Part shown: piece by piece, positions 8,292-17,199 of the stretch | How the letters are laid out: each line of letters opens with the position of its first letter | Position numbering within the stretch: position 1 is the stretch's first letter | Origin: Thiodiazotropha sp040506275 | Lineage (GTDB): Bacteria; Pseudomonadota; Gammaproteobacteria; Chromatiales; Chromatiaceae | Direction of reading: 5' to 3' | NCBI GenBank assembly: GCA_040506275.1 | Contig: JBEVXD010000005.1 | Span: forward strand, 62,001 to 126,000 | Length of the DNA: 64,000 nucleotides | Translations under genes and position numbers: made by a program | Notes under the pieces: model-generated | Told to the model about the DNA's origin: nothing | The model's input: the letters and a program-made list of their open reading frames with translations, nothing else | The model's database searches: none

Positions 8292-9050
8292 CTAAACCCT
8301 CGATTGTGTCGATTTTGCGCTGTCGCTGCCTTGTACTATGTCGTATAACCTCGGTATGTCGAGTAACTGGACATGTTTCCTCTCAACCCTGAGCAGGCTT
8401 TCATCCTGGAATCTGGTGAAGAGCCTGCTGACAGTCTCTACCGCTAAACCAAGATAGTTGCCGATTTCATGGCGGGACATACTGAGAAAGAAGTCACTGG
8501 CAGAAAATCCCCTTTGTTTGAATCGTTCAGAGAAACTGAGCAGAAAAGTCGCCAATCGCTCTTCGGCGCTCTTTTTACCCAGCAGAGTCAACATTTCTGT
8601 CTCCTGACCTATCTCCCGGCTGAGTAAGCGATACATTTGGTGCTGCAGACTGGGCATTATGCAGCTTAGAGATTCAAGCTGGGAAAATGGAATCTCGCAT
8701 ACGGCTGTAGTCTCAAGTGCTATGGCTGAGCAGGTGTGGCTATCATCCTGGATTGCATCCAAGCCAATCAGCTCACCCGGAAGATGGAATCCCAGCACCT
8801 GTTCGCCACCATCTTCATTGGGGCTATAGGTTTTGACCGACCCACTGGTAATGACGCGCAAACTATGAAACTTGTCACCCCCACGATAGAGATGATCTCC
8901 TCGATGGTAGGGACGGCCACGCTTGATGATGCTGTCGAGACGTTCAACATCATCCGCTGTCAGTCCCATAGGGAGACAAAGGGTGGCAAGGCTGCAGTTT
9001 TTACAGGCGACCTTAATATTTTCAAATGAGACGACTTTTCTACTAGTCAA
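8292..9050 (-). CDS. fnr: FNR/ANR-type oxygen-sensing transcription regulator
   Basis: Crp-family regulator that senses oxygen through a [4Fe-4S] cluster and switches anaerobic genes. Start choice: the frame has no upstream ATG. A TTG at 9050 has GGAG seven bases before it and puts the first cysteine at residue 16, as in known ANR proteins. Cluster ligands are C16, C19, C25 (CKNCSLATLC) and C107 (SHTCSAI). A cyclic-nucleotide-binding-type beta barrel and dimer helix follow, then a helix-turn-helix whose recognition helix reads ETVSRLFTRFQ, the E..SR pattern that reads TTGAT half-sites. Two perfect TTGAT-N4-ATCAA boxes occur in this window, one of them in this gene's own upstream DNA. Confidence 0.93.
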   Translation of the reverse strand: MTSRKVVSFENIKVACKNCSLATLCLPMGLTADDVERLDSIIKRGRPYHRGDHLYRGGDKFHSLRVITSGSVKTYSPNEDGGEQVLGFHLPGELIGLDAIQDDSHTCSAIALETTAVCEIPFSQLESLSCIMPSLQHQMYRLLSREIGQETEMLTLLGKKSAEERLATFLLSFSERFKQRGFSASDFFLSMSRHEIGNYLGLAVETVSRLFTRFQDESLLRVERKHVQLLDIPRLYDIVQGSDSAKSTQSRV

Positions 9051-9317
9051 GTAATCGCTCCAGCATGACAGGTGCTTTATTGCCAATGGATGGCGCACCA
9101 AGTTAGTGTCTAAGGCATTTCACATCCTTGTATTGACCTCTGCCACCCTAAATTTAGACCTTGGTTCAAAGGCGGCTTTGCCGAAATGAACCATTGAGAG
9201 TAGTTTTGCCAGGCACCTTTACCGGGCTGATCCAGCCTAATGTCTCCCAATCTACCCTATTTCGTCTATGTTTAATTATTAGTGAGCCGGCAATCCAACC
9301 CATTTTTCCAGAAATTC

Positions 9318-9331
9318 TTGATGTGGATCAA
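9318..9331. promoter_or_regulatory. FNR/ANR-type box upstream of the fnr gene
   Basis: TTGATGTGGATCAA is a perfect FNR consensus palindrome. It lies 268 bp upstream of the chosen fnr start and just beyond the terminator of the sulfur globule gene, so the leftward fnr transcript is the only evident target. Autoregulation is the simplest reading, although the distance implies a long leader or an upstream binding role. Confidence 0.6.
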
Positions 9332-9385
9332 GTTGTTTTATTGTTTTTATTACTTTGGATCATTGATTTGTAGCATATCGCAGAA

Positions 9386-9414
9386 TAAAAAAGCCGGCCA
9401 GAAGGCCGGCTTTT
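9386..9414 (-). terminator. Rho-independent terminator of the sulfur globule gene
   Basis: A GC-rich stem, GCCGGCC/GGCCGGC at 9393-9399 and 9404-9410, is flanked by A and T runs. On the minus strand it is followed by a T-run, 20-45 bp past the stop codon. Confidence 0.85.
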
Positions 9415-9432
9415 CTGCTACTGATCGGCTGA

Positions 9433-9789
9433 TTACTGAGCCGGAGCAGGGGCTGGTGCAGCTGCAGGAGGTGCAGGATAGCCGTAAGGGGCACCATATG
9501 GGGCACCATAAGGAGCGCCATAGCCGCCACCGTAAGGAGCGCCATAGCCGTATGGACCATAGCCATTATAACCACGATAGTAGTTATTACCGCGACCATA
9601 GCCGGAACCACGGGCGTTGCCGCTCATGCCGAAGCTGAAATCACCAGAGCCATCACCATAGCCATCACCATAGCCGTCGTTGTTATAACCACGGTTGCCG
9701 CCCCATGGGCCGCCGCCCCACCAGGCAGATGCGCTTGTAGACACGGCTACGAGCGCAGCGATGCTCAGAACTTTAGCAAATTTAGTCAT
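9433..9789 (-). CDS. Sulfur globule protein (secreted, Gly/Tyr-rich)
   Basis: Likely structural protein of the envelope around periplasmic sulfur globules. The 118-residue precursor starts with a Sec signal peptide (MTKFAKVLSIAALVAVSTSASA). The mature part begins WWGGGPWGG, continues with GDGYGDG and a FSFGMSGNARGSGYGRG block, then GYGPYGYGAPYG-type repeats and a Pro/Ala tail. This Gly/Tyr/Pro composition and block order match the sulfur globule proteins (Sgp/CV family) of purple sulfur bacteria and relatives. AGAGGAAG precedes the ATG and a strong terminator follows the gene. Its presence fits the dsr operon, which oxidises the stored sulfur. The assignment is by composition and motif order, since such proteins diverge quickly. 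Confidence 0.82.
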   Translation of the reverse strand: MTKFAKVLSIAALVAVSTSASAWWGGGPWGGNRGYNNDGYGDGYGDGSGDFSFGMSGNARGSGYGRGNNYYRGYNGYGPYGYGAPYGGGYGAPYGAPYGAPYGYPAPPAAAPAPAPAQ

Positions 9790-10321
9790 GCTTTCTTCCT
9801 CTCAAATGATTGTTTTCATACTACATCGGTGATGTAAAAAAGCGGCCTTTCAGCCTCCATCATGCAATGGTTCAGGACTTCACGCCAAGTCTGTCATGTT
9901 ACGGGGCAGACTGTAGGGTAAAGTTCTAGTTGCCTCAGTAGTTGTTATTTGCGTAACACGCCAACCGATTATAGACCCTGGTCAGTTATAATCAAACGAA
10001 TTATTGACCCAGGTATGGTGAAGATTCCATGACAATCCTGTGTGTCTGATCCAATATATTTGAGGCATGAGGTGACTCCTTTTCAGGGTTTCTGGATGAA
10101 ACCCCAGGGGGTAGACTCAGTATTGTCGTTTTGCATAAAAGTCAGGCCATTTTTCAGCAGGCAAACCTTGAATCAGCTCTTTGCTGGGATTGTGAATGTC
10201 GTCGCTACGGAAACGAAGTTCGTTACCCCTTCGAGATTGAGTGAAGAGGGTCAATCTGTTACTGTTTACACCCGTCCTATATCCCATTTTTCCTCTACAT
10301 CTAACCTGGTAGCAGAATTAC
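9790..10321. other. Gene-free divergent promoter region
   Basis: Lies between the leftward sulfur globule gene and the rightward pyrG. An ORF-like stretch near 10042-10494 overlaps pyrG in another frame and looks like a shadow. A short palindrome (TACATCACCGATGTA, about 9821-9835) lies about 35-45 bp before the sulfur globule start. No other recognisable element. Confidence 0.4.
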
Positions 10322-11953
10322 ATGACCAGTTTTATTTTTATTACGGGCGGTGTTGTCTCCTCCCTTGGCAAAGGTATCGCTTCGGCTTCTCTGGCTGCAC
10401 TGCTGGAGGCTCGTGGACTGGATGTCACAATGATCAAGCTGGATCCCTATATCAACGTGGATCCTGGCACCATGAGTCCTTTTCAGCATGGTGAAGTTTT
10501 CGTTACGGAAGATGGATCTGAGACAGATCTCGATCTTGGCCATTATGAGCGTTTCATCGACAGTACCATGGGGTGCAATAACAATTTCACCACGGGTCAA
10601 ATCTACGAAAACGTCATCCGAAAAGAGCGAAAAGGGGAGTATCTCGGGGGTACAGTTCAGGTTATTCCCCACATCACCAATCAAATCAAGGACAGTATTC
10701 AGCTTGGCGCAGGAGATAAGGATATTTGCCTGGTTGAGATTGGGGGCACGGTTGGTGATATCGAGTCTCTGCCATTTTTGGAGGCTATCCGGCAAATGGG
10801 TGTTGAGATGGGGCCCCAAAGGGCGATGTTCATGCATTTGACCCTGGTGCCATATATCAAGGCATCAGGAGAGATCAAAACCAAACCGACTCAACACTCG
10901 GTGAAGGAGTTGCGTTCCATCGGTATTCAGCCAGATATTCTGGTATGTCGTTCAGAACAGCCCCTGCCCGAAGCAGAGCGTAGAAAGATAGCGCTTTTTA
11001 CCAATGTTCCTGAACAGGCCGTTATTTCTGCTGTCGATGCTGATTCGATCTATCGGATTCCAGTACTGTTGCATGCTCAGAACATGGATGAACTGGTGAA
11101 TCAACGCTTTGGTCTCAATCTGCCGCCAGCTGATCTCTCTGAATGGGAAGCCTTTCTTGAAGGGTTGGATAACCTGCAGGGAGAGGTGAAAATCGCGATG
11201 GTGGGTAAGTATGTGCATCTCACTGAAGCATATAAGTCCCTCTCGGAAGCATTGGTTCATGCCGGTGTGCATACGGGTAATCGTGTGGTTATACACTATG
11301 TCGATTCTGAGCTGATCGAGAAAAGCGGAATCGACAGTCTGAAAGAGATGGATGCCATCCTGGTGCCTGGAGGATTCGGTAATCGGGGTGTCGAAGGTAA
11401 GATTGCTGCAGTACGTTATGCTCGTGAGAACTCAATTCCATACCTCGGTATCTGTTTAGGTATGCAGGTGGCTGTGATTGAGTTCGCTCGCCATGTAGCG
11501 GAATTGGAGGATGCTCACAGTACAGAATTCGATCGATCAACCCCCAACCCGGTGATTGGATTGATCGTCGAGTGGTTGAATGCAGATGGTAAGCTGGAAA
11601 CCAGGAGTGAAAACTCCGATATGGGGGGCACCATGCGTCTTGGGGGGCAAGAGTGTAGACTGCAACCCGGTAGCCTTACCCATCAACTCTACGACAAAGA
11701 CATAATTGTCGAACGTCACCGCCATCGCTATGAATTCAATAACAGCTACCTGGACGATATCGTCACCGCTGGTATGAAAGTCTCCGGGCGTTCAGTTGAT
11801 GGTCGTTTGGTTGAAATCGTTGAGATTCCTGAACATCCTTGGTTTGTGGCCTGTCAGTTTCATCCGGAATTTACCTCCACGCCCCGGCATGGGCATCCGC
11901 TCTTCTCTGGTTTTATTGAGGCGGCCAGAAAACATAGGGATGAGAAAGCGTGA
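10322..11953 (+). CDS. pyrG: CTP synthase
   Basis: Converts UTP to CTP with glutamine as nitrogen donor. The 543 residues match family length. The N-terminal amidoligase domain starts with FIFITGGVVSSLGKGI, the ATP-binding loop, followed by KLDPYINVDPGTMSPFQHGEV. The C-terminal class I glutamine amidotransferase has its nucleophile C378 in LGICLGMQ and the His-Glu pair near the end (FHPEF). It heads the conserved gammaproteobacterial run pyrG-kdsA-eno-ftsB-ispD. The stop overlaps the kdsA GTG start by four bases. Confidence 0.99.
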   Translation: MTSFIFITGGVVSSLGKGIASASLAALLEARGLDVTMIKLDPYINVDPGTMSPFQHGEVFVTEDGSETDLDLGHYERFIDSTMGCNNNFTTGQIYENVIRKERKGEYLGGTVQVIPHITNQIKDSIQLGAGDKDICLVEIGGTVGDIESLPFLEAIRQMGVEMGPQRAMFMHLTLVPYIKASGEIKTKPTQHSVKELRSIGIQPDILVCRSEQPLPEAERRKIALFTNVPEQAVISAVDADSIYRIPVLLHAQNMDELVNQRFGLNLPPADLSEWEAFLEGLDNLQGEVKIAMVGKYVHLTEAYKSLSEALVHAGVHTGNRVVIHYVDSELIEKSGIDSLKEMDAILVPGGFGNRGVEGKIAAVRYARENSIPYLGICLGMQVAVIEFARHVAELEDAHSTEFDRSTPNPVIGLIVEWLNADGKLETRSENSDMGGTMRLGGQECRLQPGSLTHQLYDKDIIVERHRHRYEFNNSYLDDIVTAGMKVSGRSVDGRLVEIVEIPEHPWFVACQFHPEFTSTPRHGHPLFSGFIEAARKHRDEKA

Positions 11954-12783
11954 AGCTGTGTGATTTTGAAATAGGGCTTGATCGTCCACTCTTTCTTATT
12001 GCAGGCCCATGTGTGATTGAGAGCGAACAGCTTGCGATGGATACAGCAGGGGAGATGAAAGCCCTCTGTCAGGATCTCGGAGTACCCTTCATATATAAAT
12101 CCTCTTTTGATAAAGCCAATCGTTCCTCATCCGAGAGTTATCGTGGTCCCGGCATGGAGCAGGGCTTGCAGATCCTGGAAAAGGTCAAAGCTGAGTTGGG
12201 TGTACCTATCCTGACAGATGTCCACGAAGACACCCCACTGGACGAAGTGGCATCGTGTGTGGATGTGTTACAAACGCCGGCCTTTCTCTGCCGCCAAACC
12301 AACTTTATCCAGCGTGTTGCAAGTCAGGGTCTACCCGTCAATATCAAAAAAGGTCAGTTTCTTGCACCCTGGGATATGACTCATGTGGTTGAAAAGGCGA
12401 GGGCAGTGGGAAACAAACAGATAATGGTTTGTGAACGTGGGGTATCATTCGGTTATAACAATCTAGTCTCAGATATGCGTTCACTTGCGGCTATGCGGGA
12501 TACTGGTTGTCCAGTGGTCTTTGACGCCACCCATTCGGTCCAGTTACCCGGTGGTCAGGGTAAGCATTCAGGTGGGCAGAGGGAGTATGTTCCAGTACTT
12601 GCCAGGGCGGCAGTTGCGGCAGGTGTGGCAGGATTGTTCATGGAGACCCACCCTGAGCCGGATAAAGCGTTGAGTGACGGGCCCAATGCCTGGCCATTGC
12701 CGAAGATGCGGGCGCTTCTTGAAACACTGGTGGCTCTGGACCAACAGGTCAAACAAAGCGGCCTGATCGAATTGGAATTATAA
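11950..12783 (+). CDS. kdsA: 3-deoxy-D-manno-octulosonate 8-phosphate synthase
   Basis: Condenses phosphoenolpyruvate and arabinose 5-phosphate to KDO-8-phosphate for lipopolysaccharide core synthesis. It is 277 residues long. The family blocks IAGPCVIES, YKSSFDKANRSS, GPGMEQGL, TDVHE, KKGQFLAPWDM and FDATHSVQLPGG are all readable. The start is GTG at 11950 within the GTGA overlap with the pyrG stop, a typical coupled junction. LPS synthesis confirms a Gram-negative outer membrane. Confidence 0.98.
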   Translation: MKLCDFEIGLDRPLFLIAGPCVIESEQLAMDTAGEMKALCQDLGVPFIYKSSFDKANRSSSESYRGPGMEQGLQILEKVKAELGVPILTDVHEDTPLDEVASCVDVLQTPAFLCRQTNFIQRVASQGLPVNIKKGQFLAPWDMTHVVEKARAVGNKQIMVCERGVSFGYNNLVSDMRSLAAMRDTGCPVVFDATHSVQLPGGQGKHSGGQREYVPVLARAAVAAGVAGLFMETHPEPDKALSDGPNAWPLPKMRALLETLVALDQQVKQSGLIELEL

Positions 12784-12883
12784 GTTAGGCTGGGAACCAG
12801 TCGGACTCTGGTCATCTTCATGTAACATAGTTTGATGACAATGCTGTTTATAGAAACAAACGACAGAATAAGACGGAGACGAA

Positions 12884-14167
12884 ATGTCTGAAATAGTTGA
12901 TGTACGTGGACGAGAGATTCTTGATTCACGAGGAAACCCTACTATTGAAGCTGATGTATTCACAGCCGATGGCGCAATTGGCAGGGCAATGGTGCCTTCC
13001 GGCGCATCTACCGGCTCGCGTGAAGCCCTGGAATTGAGGGATGGCGACAAGAAACGCTATCTGGGCAAGGGTGTCCTGCAGGCAGTTTCACATGTTAATG
13101 GTCCTATCAAAGAGGCACTGATGGGCATGGAGGTTACCGATCAGTCAGCACTGGATCAGTGCATGCTCGATCTGGATGGAACAGAGAATAAAGCGAAGCT
13201 GGGTGCTAACGCCTTATTGGGTGTCTCTCTGGCAGCAGCTCATGGCGCTGCCCAGGAGCGGGCACTGCCACTCTATCGTTATCTCTCATCAGGCCCTTAC
13301 CGTCTGCCAGTGCCAATGATGAATATCATCAATGGTGGCGCACATGCTGATAATAGTGTCGACCTGCAAGAGTTCATGATTCTGCCTGTGGGAGCAGGTT
13401 CGATTCGCGAAGCCGTACGCTATGGTGCTGAGGTCTTCCATGCCCTGCAAAGTGTATTAAAGGGCAGGGGGATGGCAACTGCTGTCGGTGATGAAGGTGG
13501 ATTTGCTCCGAACCTGCCCTCTAACGAAGCTGCAATCGAAGTGATCCTTGAAGCTATTGAAAAGGCTGGATTCTCCTCCGGGCGGGATATCTATCTTGGT
13601 CTTGATGTGGCCAGTTCGGAATTTTATGAGGATGGGGTATACAACCTGGCATCGGAAGGACGGAAATTCAGCGCAGAAGAGTTCGCTGATTATCTCTCTG
13701 CCTGGGTGGATCAATATCCTATCGTTACCATCGAGGATGCTATGGATGAAGGCGACTGGGATGGCTGGAAACTGCTAACCGATAAACTGGGTCAAAAGGT
13801 GCAGTTGGTTGGGGATGATCTGTTTGTCACCAATACTAAAATCTTACAGCGCGGCATCGATGAGAAAATCGCTAACTCGATTCTGATCAAGGTCAATCAG
13901 ATTGGTACCTTAAGTGAGACCATGGCGGCTATCGAAATGGCGAAGGCTGCTGGCTACAGTGCTGTGATCTCCCACCGTTCTGGTGAAACAGAAGATACCA
14001 CCATTGCGGATCTGGTTGTGGCAACCGGTACCGGACAGATCAAAACCGGCTCTTTATCTCGTTCTGATCGTGTCGCAAAATACAACCAGTTGATGCGAAT
14101 CGAGGATCAGTTGGGGGAAGAAGCAGTCTATGCCGGTAAAGACGCGTTCCCTATTCCAATCGCATGA
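12884..14167 (+). CDS. eno: Enolase
   Basis: Glycolytic and gluconeogenic interconversion of 2-phosphoglycerate and phosphoenolpyruvate; in many gammaproteobacteria it is also a degradosome partner. It is 427 residues long. Recognised blocks are RGREILDSRGNPT at the N-terminus, the GASTGSREALELRD mobile loop, GDEGGFAPN, IEDAMDEGDWDGW with a metal-ligand Glu/Asp, GDDLFVTN, the catalytic lysine in ILIKVNQIGTL and SHRSGETED. A 100-bp gap after kdsA with GACGGAGACGAA before the ATG suggests it can also have its own promoter. Confidence 0.99.
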   Translation: MSEIVDVRGREILDSRGNPTIEADVFTADGAIGRAMVPSGASTGSREALELRDGDKKRYLGKGVLQAVSHVNGPIKEALMGMEVTDQSALDQCMLDLDGTENKAKLGANALLGVSLAAAHGAAQERALPLYRYLSSGPYRLPVPMMNIINGGAHADNSVDLQEFMILPVGAGSIREAVRYGAEVFHALQSVLKGRGMATAVGDEGGFAPNLPSNEAAIEVILEAIEKAGFSSGRDIYLGLDVASSEFYEDGVYNLASEGRKFSAEEFADYLSAWVDQYPIVTIEDAMDEGDWDGWKLLTDKLGQKVQLVGDDLFVTNTKILQRGIDEKIANSILIKVNQIGTLSETMAAIEMAKAAGYSAVISHRSGETEDTTIADLVVATGTGQIKTGSLSRSDRVAKYNQLMRIEDQLGEEAVYAGKDAFPIPIA

Positions 14168-14321
14168 TCTGACTCACACCTTTCTCCCTCAGTAGGGTAG
14201 TACTCAACCAAGCGTAGTATGATACTCCCTAACTGGGGGGGCAGGCTCCATTGCCCCATATCGAGATTCAGAATTAGTCGGAGATAGATTGAATCCGAAT
14301 GATTCATCCTTAATTTGAACC

Positions 14322-14618
14322 ATGCGCATCATTATCACCCTTTTGGTTCTCTTATTAGCTTTTCTGCAATACCGACTTTGGGTGGGAGAGGGCAGTCTGG
14401 CCGAAGTGAATAACCTGAAGGATGAGATAGGTTCGTTGCAGCAGGAGCTGGTGATTTTACGCAAGCGAAACGATGCGCTACAGGCTGAAGTTAAGGATTT
14501 GCGTAGTGGACAAGCTGCGATTGAGGAGAGGGCGCGTAGTGAGCTTGGCATGATCAAGGAGGGAGAGACATTTTACCAAGTGGTTACCCCTTCCGAGGTT
14601 GAAGAAAATGAGCGGTAG
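14322..14618 (+). CDS. ftsB: Cell division protein FtsB
   Basis: Small bitopic inner-membrane protein of the FtsQLB divisome complex. It is 98 residues long, with an N-terminal membrane helix (IIITLLVLLLAFLQYRLWVG), then a periplasmic leucine-zipper coiled coil (EVNNLKDEIGSLQQELVILRKRN) and the conserved ARSELGMIKEGETFYQV block. Its position between eno and ispD is the usual gammaproteobacterial one. The end overlaps the ispD start by 11 bases. Confidence 0.95.
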   Translation: MRIIITLLVLLLAFLQYRLWVGEGSLAEVNNLKDEIGSLQQELVILRKRNDALQAEVKDLRSGQAAIEERARSELGMIKEGETFYQVVTPSEVEENER

Positions 14619-15303
14619 ATGTTGGGCTGTCGTTCCTGCGGCAGGTGTTGGTCGGCGCATGGGGGGCGATATTCCCAAGCAGTACCTGGATCTTTCGGGT
14701 CGCAGAATTATCGATCATGCCCTAGCGAGACTGCTCAGCCATCCCCGTATCTCCGCTGTTTATGTGGCACTATCCGAAGAGGATGACTACTGGGAGCTCT
14801 GCGACTACGCCAGTGACCCCAGAGTGATCAGAGTAACTGGTGGTAAAGAGCGCTACCATTCTGTGTTCAATGCGTTGAATAGTCTGTTAGAACAAGCCAA
14901 TGAAGATGACTGGGTACTGGTTCATGATGCAGCACGACCCTGTTTGACAAAAGCTGATCTAACTCGTCTTATCGAGAGTTTGCATGATCATCCGGTTGGT
15001 GGACTGCTGGGAGTGCCGGTGAGTGATACCTTGAAACGGGTAGATAGTGCAAAAGGGATTGATGCAACGATTTCCCGGGAGGGATTATGGCGTGCCTATA
15101 CACCGCAAATGTTTCGACTGGGATTGTTGATCTCTTCCATAGAGGCTGCGCTCCTTAGTGGGGCGACTATTACGGATGAAGCTGGGGCGATGGAACTGGC
15201 AGGCTACCAGCCTCAAATGGTTGAAGGAGAGGCTACAAATATCAAGATAACCCGACCTGATGATTTGAAATTGGCTAGACTCTATCTGCAAACGGATAGA
15301 TAG
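14608..15303 (+). CDS. ispD: 2-C-methyl-D-erythritol 4-phosphate cytidylyltransferase
   Basis: Third step of the MEP isoprenoid pathway: transfers CMP to methylerythritol 4-phosphate. Start chosen at ATG 14608 (MSGRCWAVVPAAG), with GAGG nine bases upstream inside ftsB; an in-frame TTG at 14599 is less likely. The nucleotide-binding loop VPAAGVGRRMGGDIPKQYL and HDAARPC motif are intact, and the length of 231 residues is normal. Normally ispF follows immediately. Here 1.9 kb containing a palindromic element and an opposite-strand HDOD gene intervene. Confidence 0.97.
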   Translation: MSGRCWAVVPAAGVGRRMGGDIPKQYLDLSGRRIIDHALARLLSHPRISAVYVALSEEDDYWELCDYASDPRVIRVTGGKERYHSVFNALNSLLEQANEDDWVLVHDAARPCLTKADLTRLIESLHDHPVGGLLGVPVSDTLKRVDSAKGIDATISREGLWRAYTPQMFRLGLLISSIEAALLSGATITDEAGAMELAGYQPQMVEGEATNIKITRPDDLKLARLYLQTDR

Positions 15304-15437
15304 GTATCCTGATCTTCAATTCATCTAGAGACGCCGCACAGACCCCAATCCTGCATTGCGCCGCTTGACAAGGGCCTGCCATTACCTGCGCGGCGCGTCT
15401 TGTCTTGGAATCTGTGCGTGCCTCTATAACCATATAT

Positions 15438-15637
15438 TATTAACCCGGCGACTAAGTATGTCGTCTTCAGGCTTGAAACCCCTAACAATATGATTTTTAA
15501 AAGAGAGGCCGAAGTGTGCCTGCCTGCAGACTGCGTTATCAAAACTTGCTGTAGGAGTGCTACAGCGGCGTTTTGATGCCTTGCCGCAGGCAGGCACACT
15601 TCGGCTGAAGACAAAATACTTAGTCGCCGGGTTAATA
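15438..15637. repeat. 200-bp nested palindromic element (MITE-like)
   Basis: The outer ends are a perfect 22-bp inverted repeat (TATTAACCCGGCGACTAAGT... at 15438-15459, complement at 15616-15637). Inside is a second perfect 20-bp inverted pair (15508-15527 and 15586-15605) starting GCCGAAGTGTGCCTGCC. Its centre has further short stems (ATCAAAAC/GTTTTGAT, GCTGTAG/CTACAGC). No ORF of transposase type is present. The solo end at 844-867 shares the same terminal sequence. No convincing target-site duplication could be seen. Confidence 0.8.
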
Positions 15638-15652
15638 GTATGAAGCGCTACA

Positions 15653-16906
15653 CTATATAGCCAGCAGATTCCTCAATTCACGGATCTGTTCTTTTGCATT
15701 ATCCAGAATCCCAATTGAATGACGTGGGGTAAGTTTACCCAGCGCAAGTTTATGGAAAGCGGGCACCAGATCCAACCGGGGCAGTTTTACCATCATTGGT
15801 GTTCCGATGTAGGCATGTAGCTGAGCAATCACCACCAGGTCAACATAATCTGGTTCATGACTTATATCTTCCATCCAATCATCTGCATGCAGAGCAGATT
15901 GAACAAAATAGTCAGGAAATTCCCACTGACGCAGTACCATGGCACCAACTTCCGCTTTGAGATTCTCAATCACCCGATCGAGTAGTTCGGGATTCTCTGT
16001 CAGGGCGGGCTTACTGCGCGCCGAACCGATAATGGCAAGCGCCCCAATGTCGTGCAACAGACCACATAGCAAAGCTTGATCAGGTGCAAGGCCTGGGGTG
16101 ACATTAGCCAGCTCATGACAGATTGGTGCAACATAACTTAAATGTTTCCAAAGTTTGATCATATGTTGTTGCAGAGCTTTCGATCGAGTATGAAACAGTT
16201 TTCCCAGGGCAAAACTGATGACCAGATTGTGAGTAACCGAACGCCCTAATCGAGTCACTGCGTCAGGCAGGTTATCGATAGGCTGTTTACCACGATAGGC
16301 TACGCTGTTGACAACACTGATGATGCGGGCAGCAACAGTGGGATCTGCCTGGACAACATGGGCAATATCCTCACTATTGGAATTGCCATCATTGATCACC
16401 TTTGCGATGCGCATGGTGATGTTGGGCATACTGGGGAGTTCCAATGTGTTATTTTTGACCGATTCATGAAACTCCCAGTAGAGTTCCGCTTCAGGACCGT
16501 TTGTGTCATTTAATTCGATTGAGTTGTTTGATCGCTTATTGACGATTGGGGGAAGGCATTTTATCGATTCATAAAGCTCACGGGGAATGCTGAGTAGATC
16601 CACAGCCGTTAAACTGTCAATCGATATCTCACTGGGATTACTCTCAACCAAAGGAAGCACGCTGCAGGGTTGCTCGGCCTGACAAATCACCTGTTTGCCA
16701 TCATTTGAAGTGATTTTGACTTCACCTGCTAACAGATAGTAAATATGGTCTGTGGTTCCGCCTTCAACTGCAATGCTTGTGTTGGCATTTTTATGTTCAA
16801 CATGTGTTTCAGATAGAACATATTTTAAAACCCGTTTTGGCAGCTTTCTCAGGATCTCGATTTTTTTGACCCTGTTATTCGTGACTGCGGTTACTCGTTG
16901 AATCAT
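15653..16906 (-). CDS. HDOD-domain protein with N-terminal cyclic-nucleotide-binding-like domain
   Basis: Predicted cytoplasmic signalling protein of 417 residues. Residues about 20-120 look like a Crp-type cNMP-binding barrel (YYLLAGEVKITSNDGKQVI). Residues about 150-350 form an HDOD domain (ELPSMPNITMRIAKVIND, ADPTVAARIISVVNSVAYRG, LLCGLLHDIGALAI). HDOD proteins are HD-domain relatives that generally lack phosphodiesterase activity and act in signalling. The motif HDIG is present, but the full HD-GYP set is not. The gene is transcribed against its neighbours and sits between ispD and ispF, two genes normally adjacent, so it looks inserted. Ligand and partners unknown. Confidence 0.88.
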   Translation of the reverse strand: MIQRVTAVTNNRVKKIEILRKLPKRVLKYVLSETHVEHKNANTSIAVEGGTTDHIYYLLAGEVKITSNDGKQVICQAEQPCSVLPLVESNPSEISIDSLTAVDLLSIPRELYESIKCLPPIVNKRSNNSIELNDTNGPEAELYWEFHESVKNNTLELPSMPNITMRIAKVINDGNSNSEDIAHVVQADPTVAARIISVVNSVAYRGKQPIDNLPDAVTRLGRSVTHNLVISFALGKLFHTRSKALQQHMIKLWKHLSYVAPICHELANVTPGLAPDQALLCGLLHDIGALAIIGSARSKPALTENPELLDRVIENLKAEVGAMVLRQWEFPDYFVQSALHADDWMEDISHEPDYVDLVVIAQLHAYIGTPMMVKLPRLDLVPAFHKLALGKLTPRHSIGILDNAKEQIRELRNLLAI

Positions 16907-17199
16907 CTTAAGCTTGCTCTGAATGGTCTGTTTCTTAAGGAATTTAAGCAGTTTTTACTTGGCTCATTGCGTACAATGCTGATGTTAAGAAACTTTGAAA
17001 AAATGTGAGTGGTTGATATTGCAGGTAATTAGTATTTTACATCTTCGCCTTGGTCCCAGGGATTAACCTGTCTACGACCAATGTTGATAGCGCAGATGTG
17101 GAAACTGCCGGTTTCAAGATCACCGTTCATTATTTGTTCAAAGCTCCCTTATATAGCGACCCGGACGGGTAACACTTTAAACTTGAATGGTGAATTGGA

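Noticed and set aside
10042..10494. ORF upstream of and overlapping pyrG
   Set aside because: Its 3' part is pyrG in another frame, and no ribosome site or recognisable protein is present.
10301..10837. Long minus-strand ORF inside pyrG, and similar ones inside dsrA (30043-30672), dsrB (30693-31316) and dsrL (36579-37175)
   Set aside because: Antisense shadows of strongly codon-biased genes, with low-complexity or Cys/His-rich translations and no start signals.
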